Shown one piece after another: positions 55,678 through 64,000 of a DNA stretch of 64,000 nt. This DNA is from Dendrolimus kikuchii (lineage: Eukaryota; Arthropoda; Insecta; Lepidoptera; Lasiocampidae): the NCBI GenBank assembly GCA_019925095.2, contig CM034392.1, positions 16,091,387 to 16,155,386 on the forward strand, read 5' to 3'. How positions within the stretch are numbered: position 1 is the stretch's first letter; every line of letters starts with the position of its first letter. The translations under genes were made by a program, and so were the position numbers. The notes below the pieces were generated by a model. The model saw only the letters and a program-made list of their open reading frames with translations, was not told the DNA's origin and did no database searches.

Positions 55678-57043
55678 TCAATTGATTCCGACCGACAAAA
55701 TGACTCCTGAAATTCCTGAAGTACCAGCAACAGCATGAGGAGCAGTATGTGTACTGGTATTGGCAACTTTTAGAGGAACCTGTAAATAAAATTGTGGTGT
55801 AAGATAATAGTTTACATGATTGATGATAGATTTTCATTTATGGTATTAGTAAACAAATATAAATTATATAAGCATTTACCAAGGTAGAGGTGTCAGGACC
55901 GGCCAAAACAGGAATTGTTTCCAACTGATTTTCTTTTAATATGCCAGTTTTATGTTGGCTGGCATGTTGCTGCAAAATATTGAAATATTAGTTTAGAATA
56001 ATTGTGTCCACAGTATTTTTTCCATAAAGTTTGCTTAAATGATGACATTATCATTTAAATTGGGCAAATACGTTTCTTGGATGGAATCGCAGCCACAAAA
56101 CCCGTAAGTTTTTCTAAAATAGTTATATAGAATGAGAATGACATAGACCACAACTAGTCGTAACTATCATATCAGTAATAATGTAGCAGCAACAAGTATA
56201 TCAAAGGCTAAAAGTAAAAGTACAAATTTCAATTATACGAGCAGTCTCCATGAGGGTGAGAGGCAAGAGAAGACATATTACGGCCCTCGACTGCGAAGAC
56301 GGAACAGGAATTATATAATAACCCGACAGTCCAATGACTATCCTGCTGATCATCGTCCCACCATAAAAAACTTGTATATTAATTTTGATCCTTTTATAGC
56401 ACGTTTTGTTGTTAAATAATATGTATGTATTAAAATATGTATATAATTTTAAAAAAAAGCATATCAATACAAACTATAAAAGTATATACAGTATTAACTT
56501 ACTCTTACAAATTTGAAGGGCACGGCATCATCTCGTAGTCGAGGCACATCCAGAGTTTTGTTGAAACATTTATCATCAAAATGTAGCGAGCAAATATAAA
56601 TATCTTTTACATTTGGCTTTATATTTTCCAGTCCAATGGCTTCCAGCCACTTTTTCTTTTTACGCTCATTTCTTGGGAAACTATAATATATGTTTTAATT
56701 ATTATTTTTGTATATTTTAAGCGGGGTAGCATGATAAAATAAATTTTTTTATATAAGCAATCATATTAAATCGATATCAAAGTCGATAAAAAATGTACAA
56801 CCCCAGCTAATAAATTAACATTATTTAAGCGTAAAAATATAGTTAAATAAGTCAAATCCATTCATGACCTATAACTGCACATAAGAACCTTGCTAATTAT
56901 AATGTAAATCTTCCTTTATTTTCCCGACAACATTAACAATAACCAATATTTTTAATGTTATTTATAGCGTACCTGTGTATGGTTAAAGTTGGCTGATTTG
57001 GTGTTTTTTTTATGCCGCACCCTATTACACTACACACTGGCAT
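55678..57043 (-). CDS. THAP-domain zinc-finger protein, four exons
   Basis: Coding exons, in order, are 57043-56973, 56680-56503, 55969-55880 and 55779-55678 (TGA). Introns of 292, 533 and 100 bases have GT/AG ends, and all phases join without a stop, giving about 146 residues. The N-terminal 81 residues form a THAP domain, a sequence-specific DNA-binding C2CH zinc finger. Visible landmarks are Cys4 and Cys9, Phe25-Pro26, Trp35, Cys54-x2-His57, Phe58 and the AVPF box at 76-79. The rest (about 82-146) is low-complexity, Thr/Ser/Ala-rich and has no domain I recognise. An alternative donor six bases earlier (56509) would remove Val82-Arg83. AATAAA lies at 55645-55650 on this strand. The domain assignment is firm from the residue pattern. 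A nuclear DNA-binding role is family knowledge and its targets are unknown. A domesticated transposon origin is possible, because THAP domains also occur in P-element transposases, but no transposase catalytic region is present. Confidence 0.86.
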
Positions 57044-57215
57044 ATTTGCGACGTAATTATTTACATTTGGCTTCAATTATTTTAAATCACAAGCAAAATA
57101 TTGAAAGATAATTAGTAATTTTGATTTGTACCACGACTTTTTGACAAGACAAGTACCGGCTGCACTGACTGATAATGACATTTGGTGCGCTAAACATGGC
57201 GGATTTTCGGCCTCA
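57044..57215 (-). promoter_or_regulatory. Probable 5'UTR and core promoter of THAP gene
   Basis: On the minus strand a TCAGTCAGT initiator-like sequence lies near 57155-57163, about 115 bases before the ATG. Just upstream is CCGCCATGTTTAGCGC, which contains a GCCAT core like YY1/Pho sites. The start site is inferred, not shown. Confidence 0.35.
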
Positions 57216-57793
57216 TTAGGTATTTACGTATATTCATGTTCCACTTTATGTACGCACTGAAATACTGTTATATTGTTTTCCTGCGAGTTACAGTGCTGAG
57301 TAAGAACGAGGTAGATATATGTTTAAGTGTGTGCCTTCAAAATGGATGCTATTTGTGTAAGCAATTGTACGTATAGAACAATATGTCGCGTCCCTATTAT
57401 AGAGGTCCATGTTCTATAGTCACAATTCTACTGACAAGTTCCTGAAACGTCAGAATAGTCGTTAAAATGTAAAACTAGAATCGTTTTTTAATTATGTGTA
57501 TCAATTGCAAATACTGCTAATTATAATAATTTATTTTTATGATATAAGCGTTAACATTTTTATTGGTGTAGGTGAACGAAAGGCATCAATTTCATTATAT
57601 AGATGATTGAACAATTTCGAGTTCCCGATAACCATTTACGAATGGCGCTGTTTGATTTGCCAATAACATAAATGTTTTTTGAACGTGTTACAGCTTCAGT
57701 GGGAGTGATAAATAAATGATATAAAATGGAAATGGATGTTGGCGATATTAAGTAAAAAGTACAAAATTATAGCAGTAGACTGTTATATATTTA
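57216..57793. other. No gene recognised
   Basis: Upstream of the THAP gene. Contains GAGGTCCATG and TGAAACGTCA in the same order as at 54790-54870. Confidence 0.45.
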
Positions 57794-58362
57794 TCTGTAT
57801 TATAATAAATCTGTAAATGGTTTGAGTTAGTATATACATTGCGTTTAAAATAGTGAAAAATCAGTGGAGCTAATTCCGACCAGTAGATTCCAAAAATGCA
57901 GTTTTTCAAATTTTTGTCTTTGTATCTGTCTGTTAGAGAATCACGCAGAAAACTACTGAACGGATTTAAATGAAATTCGAAACGGTGCTAACTTATATCA
58001 CGGGGCCTAACATCGGATACTTTTTATCCCAAGAAATTACGTCATTTACTTGGAATAGACTGATTAGCAAAATAGATAGCGCTGCAATTACGACGTAGAC
58101 AACCACCTCTGTAATTCAATAACAAATATGTTGTCAGGTTGCCCACATTACGTATTAGGTACTTCAAGTCAGGTTAGCTGCGACGTTTCTTTATGTTTTG
58201 CTGTGCAGTTGTCTATATTATATTGACGTACATTCTTTGTATTTGTAGTGAATTGAACAAGAAATTAAAGTATTGAAGGTTTATATGTATAAAACACCTA
58301 ATTAAATTTTATATACGTACCATAGAGCTTCTACATGGGTTTTTCACGCAGCGTAGCCATTA
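57794..58362 (+). mobile_element. Helitron-like element C2, 3'-truncated
   Basis: Starts A|TCTGTATTATAATAAATC and matches C1 through to TTTTTCACGCAGCGTAGCC, where the terminal hairpin is cut off. It preserves the site that is occupied by a LINE in C1. Confidence 0.75.
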
Positions 58363-58479
58363 ATAAATCTTTACTTATGTGAACAGGGACGTATCAGTTG
58401 CAAATATTTTATAGCTAGCCCTATCGGTCCGATGTCTAAAGGTAATATATATATGTATGTGTATATACATATATACTGT

Positions 58480-58889
58480 GCCTTTCTCCACGCTTGGTTT
58501 GAAATTCCCGCGGAATTCCCGGGATACAAAGTACCGTAGCATTTAAAAAAGAATGTTAGCTATCGTTTTAGTTAAAACTGTGTCGGAATAAGCAAATTTT
58601 TACGTACCCGAACAACTTCAAACCACTCCCCTGCAGGATTCTCGGTATAAAGAAAATCCACACATTCTATTACATAAAATATGCTATCGATCAATGAAAA
58701 AATCGCATTGGAATTCCATTTTTTTTTATTTCATTTTATATCATCCCCAGAAAAAAATCCAGTATAAAGAATTTCCAGTATAAAAAATGGCGCAAATTTT
58801 AAGTCTAAAAATTTGATGTCGATCAGTGAAAACTGCATCGAAATCGGCCCAGTAGTTTTTACGTGAATCCCGAACAAACAGACAAGAAA
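58480..58889 (-). mobile_element. Helitron-like B7, truncated at a palindrome
   Basis: B-family body from CACGCTTGGTTTGAAATTCC to CAGACAAGAAATC. The expected terminal ~100 bases are replaced by a perfect palindrome and then by another Helitron. Confidence 0.7.
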
Positions 58890-58929
58890 TCAAAAAAAAG
58901 TTGCACCAGATGGTGCAACTTTTTTTTGA
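58890..58929. repeat. Perfect 19-base palindrome with 2-base loop
   Basis: TCAAAAAAAAGTTGCACCA, GA, then the exact reverse complement. It sits between the cut end of Helitron B7 and Helitron G. Confidence 0.95.
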
Positions 58930-58940
58930 TCCATCCTCCA

Positions 58941-59128
58941 TCTTATACTAATATATAAAGCTGAACAGTTTGTTTGTTTGTTTAAACGCGCTAATCTCAG
59001 GAACTACTAGTTTGATTAGAAAAATTCTTTCAGTGTTGGATAGCCCATTCATCGAGGAACGCTATAGGCTATATATATCATCACGCTAAGACGAATGTGA
59101 GCGGAGCAGCAATGAAAAATGTTTCAAA

Positions 59129-59162
<34 letters not shown>

Positions 59163-59183
59163 CGGGGGCGGGGGGGGGGGGGG

Positions 59184-59218
<35 letters not shown>

Positions 59219-59251
59219 CGGGGGGGGGGGGGCGGGGGGGGGGGGGGGGGG

Positions 59252-59283
<32 letters not shown>

Positions 59284-59352
59284 AGGGGGGCGGGGAGGGG
59301 GGTGGGGCTTTGAAAACAAATTCCACGCGGACGGCGTCGCAGGCACAGCTAG
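58941..59352 (+). mobile_element. Helitron-like element G with G-run core
   Basis: A|TCTTATACTAATATATAAAG start, then GTTTGTTTGTTTGTTTAAAC. End CCACGCGGACGGCGTCGCAG hairpin region and CTAG at 59349-59352 followed by T. Both ends intact; the middle is a long G-run. Confidence 0.8.
59132..59307. repeat. 176-base near-homopolymer of G
   Basis: Only ten non-G bases (C, A or one T) in 176. Potential G-quadruplex. Frames across it encode meaningless poly-Gly/poly-Pro. May be partly a sequencing or assembly product. Confidence 0.95.
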
Positions 59353-61497
59353 TCACTTTATAATATTATAGAATATAAGATAATCTTTAGCTTTTTCTCG
59401 ATTCATCTGAATTGAGTGTATACCCCATTTTGGCTTCCGTCCATCTGTATGGAGTTATGTTTGAGGAAATTATCATGTTATACTTATATAGACAGAAAGA
59501 CGGAAGGACGTGATTATTTTATACTTAAGGTTTTCTTTTTGTCTAAATTGCTGCGGAATCGTAAAATGTACAAAAAATGATTGTCCCAGCCTTATCTCCA
59601 AAATTTACGAGCCAAAAAGATTGAATTATCTCAAGAACTAGTGTAGCTATGAAATATAGTTGAACCCTTCATGTGCCCGTCCCCGTCGTATATATATGCG
59701 TGTTTACTAATTTATTACTATAATATTTAGATTTCAAACTGTAACATATGATAGCTTAAGATATGTTCGCTGTATGATTACGCGTTGTTTTTGTATCTGG
59801 AGATTTTTTTACGAAAACCAATGTTACACCACAGTTTACCAACCAGTGTTACAAATGAAATCATTGTTAACAAGATACTTTACACTATGTTTTTTCGACA
59901 ATAATGAATGCGATAAAATTATAGCTGTCACGATTAGTAGTCCCATATTTTCAGAACTTAAAATTAAAGCAAGTTTAATTGGATTAAGTTGATCTCATAC
60001 TGTTTAAAGTTATTATCTATCGTTAAATCATAGATGCGATCAGCTTCGGAGCCTAGGGTCTATTTTTCAATTTATTTTTCTTCACACGATCTTCAGTATT
60101 CCTTAAAGTGATACTATCGTCATGTATGTTACCAGTCAGGAAGTTAATTCAACATATCTTGGGCCTGTCCCTTTTACAGGGGCCTGGACAAGTACGACTA
60201 GACATTTGCTTTCCTTAAAAACGTTAACTATCTGATAAGACGTTTATAGCTACGCATACCTGGAAGTAGACCACAGAATGGCAATTTTGAGTTATTGATA
60301 AAATTCTGTGCAGAACAGCTAGCAAATCTTTTTCTAAAAACTTTTTGGATAATACATATTAAATATGAATAGCATAGATAGCTTGGATATTTTAGTATAT
60401 ATAAATGTATAAAATATGCACATTGCCTCGGTTGTGAATCGTTTCCGCTTTGCGTAACTACCCCTAATTGTAGTTTTGTAGTAATTCTTATAAGATTGAT
60501 TTGGTCGTATCTGCCAATCAATAAACTGATTGAGTTTTACGAAAATATACACAGCGTTCTGTTGTGAAGAATTCCCAACTCAATAATAATAGATTTTGAT
60601 AAGAGAGCTTTCAAACATACACCACATATGCTAAGCGTACCTATTTCTAATTTTACTAGACGCCTGGTTGTTGTTAGCGTTTCAGAGGCTAATTAAGAAA
60701 TTACTGTGATGACAAGACATGACCTGTAATTAAACGGGTTGATGTTATTTGCCTAAACATTTTAGTAGGCCGATCTTTCTCGATCTCTCATAATATAACT
60801 GTTTGTACGTAGCAACTGCTACATACGTTTATTAATTAATTTTATACAAAATATCTCAGGGATATTGTCATATTACCTATAGTTAGAATATCTCAACTCT
60901 GTTGTGAGACATGCCTCAATAATTGCATTGTTAAAAATGAGAATTAGATTACATTTCCCTCATTCTGACAGACATTATATTGAATTTAAAGCTACAAGGC
61001 GACTGAAGATACAACTTATTACGTAAACACTAATAAAATCTATAATAACGTAGGTAGTTACGTATATCAGTAATAAATCATCTTTCTTTAAGTAATAAAT
61101 GTGTGTTTGTGTATTCATATTAATGTATACGTGTATGTCTCAATATGTTTGTCCTTGTTATTTTTAAATTACTTAAGCTATTTGTAATTGTAAACGAATT
61201 AATGAAATAAATACTACTATATTCTATTACATTTTCGGTATTACAACGTTATTAACATTTGAGCGGAAATGTCTCAATTTCTGGGAAATATAATAACACA
61301 AAGTTTATGTAAGCCATTATTTCGGCAGTATTCCATAATTGTATTAGTGAGTTACAAAACTAAGTTAGTAGTGCTGCCATCTTGTGCGTATGTGATATTA
61401 TATTTTTAATGTGATAATGTATAATATGTATACTAATATACAAGTGTAAAAGTAAATGTATGTTTGTATATTTGATCCTTATTTACTGATTATTATA
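59353..61497. other. No gene recognised
   Basis: AT-rich. Frames of 60-97 codons (59774, 60228, 60334) show no motif or splice context. Confidence 0.55.
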
Positions 61498-62300
61498 TAC
61501 AGAGTAGCCAGAACACCGACTTTCAAAAGAAAAATTTTGTTTACATGAAGGTGTAACCAAATTACCCCCATGTATATTTTACCAAGGTTTATAGTTATCG
61601 AGTTATTAATTTTTAGTGATTTTTGGGAAATCGATCATGTGCTTTAAATATTTTTTATTTTATTTATTTAAGTCATTGTATTCATTGTAAAAAGGGCAAC
61701 ACGTGCAACTTAATGAAGTGGTATATTTTCAGGAACAGTCTGCTCAAAACAAAATTATTTATAAAAAAATATCTACTTTTCCTGCAAGATTATAATTATT
61801 TTCGTTGAATGTGTTACCATCTCCTAATATTACCTACTCAATGAAAGACAAAATAGCACAAATTCATTGTTTTAATAAAAAAAATTACTTGGGAAATTTC
61901 CATCTCACAATACGTTATTGGAAGGCCGGTTAAAGCATAAATGGCCCATTAAAGTTAACTTTTTTGTATTATTTGACACTTCAAGAGTTGTGTTTTAGGT
62001 ATTTTTAAATTTGAGATTGAGAATTCGAGTCTGATTGGTTCGAAATAATTTTTATCGCTTTCAAATATAATTTTTGGAACTTGTATTGATGTTACGGTGC
62101 TGATAATTGTGCGTGTAAAAGTACAATTTATAATAACTTGGATACAAAAAGACTATCAAAGAAACATACGAAAAAATAAAATAAAAAATATTTCAAGCAC
62201 ATGAAGGTCGTAATTTCCCAAGAGTTACTAAACGATTAGTTACTCAAACTAAATATTTTTTTACTTTTGTATGTCACAGGTCTGGCCACCCTCTATGTAT
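61498..62300. mobile_element. Possible ~800-base element with short inverted ends
   Basis: TACAGAGTAGCCAGAACACC on the left and TACATAGAGGGTGGCCAGAC read from the right are similar over about 20 bases. The interior is AT-rich without convincing coding. Confidence 0.25.
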
Positions 62301-62724
62301 ATTTGATGACGTAAGGAGTATGACGACAGAATACTTTTTATAGAGGGAAATGGGAAAGTTTTTCAGGATAGTGATCCAAAACTTACGCGGACTTTAACGT
62401 GGGGGAACCTTCAATGGCCTTATAAAATGCTATATCAAATATTAAAAAATAGAACGCAACTGGAATTTATATATAGTGTGCTCATAAAGTGTCTTATTAG
62501 TGGTAGTTCTAAGTGATAAGATTACAACCTACAACAAATAAAGTTTGTATAATTTTTGTACGATCACGCTTCGTAGCAACTCGTACCTAAGTTATGTGAG
62601 GGATATTTGTTTTTAAGTCTCATCTCTGCTCTGCCCCGGTTCCAGAAATGCTAGTTTTACATCGCGAAGTCATGATAACCGTGTCAATGGCTTCATAATG
62701 GCCCAAAGACTATTTTATTTTATT
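62301..62724. other. No gene recognised
   Basis: Nothing assigned. Confidence 0.55.
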
Positions 62725-62990
62725 TTAAAGAGGTTACCGTCGCCTATGGATATTAGCAACACCACAGGTGCTACAAATGCGCTGTTGCTCTCTTAAGGGA
62801 GACGATCCTGGCCACTAATGCTGGAACACAAATCAAGGTTGTTTATGGCAGCATACTCTAGACCAGGAGTGGCAGCCATTTAGACGGGTGCCCTACCACC
62901 ACCTGGCTGAGGATTGTTTTGTCGCCCCTTACGACAGGACGCCTGGTCGCAGGAGATTGTATTTTTTTTCTGTTTCTGCAAGGACGGATC
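62725..62990 (+). repeat. Dispersed repeat R, copy 7
   Basis: Lacks the first ~50 bases; from GAGGTTACCGTCGCCTATGG to GTATTTTTTTTCTGTTTCTG and CAAGGACGG. Confidence 0.82.
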
Positions 62991-63817
62991 ATGTGAAGCG
63001 GATAATAACAAGTAGAAAATTGCATATATGGATCCAATTTTATTTAACTCCCATTTATTAGCACAATCAAATGAATCAAGATTAAACAAATATAACAATT
63101 AATCGACGTGGCTACGAGCTTTGTTTTAGACCCTAACTGGTATTTAATCACTCGTGGCTTTAGGTACAGAAAGCGTGAATTTCATCTATGACTACGTATT
63201 TTCTCGGATAGCGGACAAATGTCGCAAAATCCATCTTCAAACACCTAAAGCTGCAATATGTGGTGTAGAAATATTTTACGAACGAGGTTCGTAGCCTATA
63301 TTATACGAGATAGCGTGGGTGATGACTGGCCATTCCGAGACTAAAATTCGTCCATATTATTGGTTGCCTACTTGTATTCGAGTTCGGGGTTGATTTATCG
63401 TCGGTTGCTAACGTTATTTTACTATAAATCATTTTGGCAACTTTCATAATACTTTTTGGTCACGTCAATAGTTTTAGCTTCTTTTTGAATGTCTATAATG
63501 AAATGCAAAAGATGGAATACACATCTTCCTTCTAAAGATAGTTCTGTGCGATTTGTATTCTGTTTTGTAATAATCTTCAAACAAATACGCCAGCGAAATT
63601 AACGAATACAAAAGGAAGAAGTTCTTCTGATAGCTAAAACAAGCGCATTTCACTAAAAATTTAGGATTCGAACTAAAGTGTCAAGCTTTTGAAAAATAAA
63701 AAATGCACGATTATAAGGTAGTTTTCAGGTTTCGTAGAAAACATGTAGTAAAAAATGGACGTTTTTCACCATCAAATTTCGAAATCCTTCACTTGGCAAT
63801 GTTTTCACTTGTGGAGT
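62991..63817. other. No gene recognised
   Basis: Nothing assigned between the last two copies of repeat R. Confidence 0.55.
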
Positions 63818-64000
63818 ACAGCAGACAAGCCGTACCCGACGATCTACCTAATGGTAAGTGATCATTTTCGCCTATGAACATTTGCAATTTGCAAAGGTGC
63901 TACTAATGTGCTGTCGGTCTCGCACGGGGGACAGGAAGATGGCCACTAATGCTGGAGCACAAATCAAAGTTGTTATAGCGGCGTGCGCTGGACCAGGTGT
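63818..64000 (+). repeat. Dispersed repeat R, copy 8 (runs off the window)
   Basis: TACAGCAGACAAGCCGTACC, TTGCAAAGGTGCTACTAATG, GCTGGAGCACAAATCAAAGT; the most diverged copy, cut by the window edge. Confidence 0.75.

Noticed and set aside
59081..59363. Poly-Gly and poly-Pro frames of 64-91 codons
   Set aside because: By-products of the G-run.

Overview
The window looks like AT-rich, repeat-dense nuclear DNA of an insect, most likely a moth or butterfly. That call rests on the repeats and on gene structure: many short Helitron-like elements (5' TC, 3' GC hairpin plus CTAG, inserted between A and T), tRNA-derived SINEs, 5'-truncated APE-type LINEs with short-tandem-repeat or poly-A tails, small terminal-inverted-repeat elements, and short introns. 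There are no operons, ribosome-binding sites, CRISPR arrays or bacterial genes. Species was assigned from pattern only.

Host genes are few. The best one is not visible as a long open frame: a four-exon gene on the minus strand (57043 down to 55678) that encodes a THAP-type zinc-finger protein of about 146 residues. All splice sites are canonical and a polyadenylation signal lies 28 bases past the stop. A second candidate is a single coding exon of 204 codons on the minus strand (16864-17478), of unknown function, with a possible 5'UTR intron and several AATAAA signals just after the stop. A possible first coding exon on the plus strand (29502-29562) is much weaker.

Most recognisable sequence is transposon debris. 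0-12 kb: a Helitron split by a LINE 3' end, LINE remnants (3.9, 6.1-7.1, 10.9 kb) and a long-inverted-repeat element (8.4-9.3 kb). 12-23 kb: SINEs, Helitrons, a foldback element, a LINE 3' end at 20.4-21.0 kb and a Helitron with four internal monomers. 23.2-26.2 kb: the largest open frame (747 codons), the endonuclease and N-terminal reverse transcriptase of an RTE-like LINE with an internal deletion, abutting a second LINE 3' end. 26.9-28.5 kb: a Helitron carrying a hierarchical minisatellite. 30.0-30.3 kb: an inverted-repeat unit with a hammerhead-like fold. 31-47 kb: more SINEs, an eight-copy dispersed repeat, MITEs, a broken Tc1/mariner transposase and a short LTR-like insertion inside a SINE. 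47.5-51.7 kb: a LINE ORF1 (gag-like, zinc knuckles) split by another LINE 3' end. 51-54.3 kb: Helitrons in tandem and the C-terminal part of the RTE-like LINE. 57.8-59.4 kb: Helitrons, one with a 176-base G-run. The last 4.6 kb is mostly unassigned, ending in two copies of the dispersed repeat.

I see no co-ordinated gene system. The value of the window lies in the hidden THAP gene and in a well-preserved record of nested insertions, several with target-site duplications or an empty-site paralog inside the same window.
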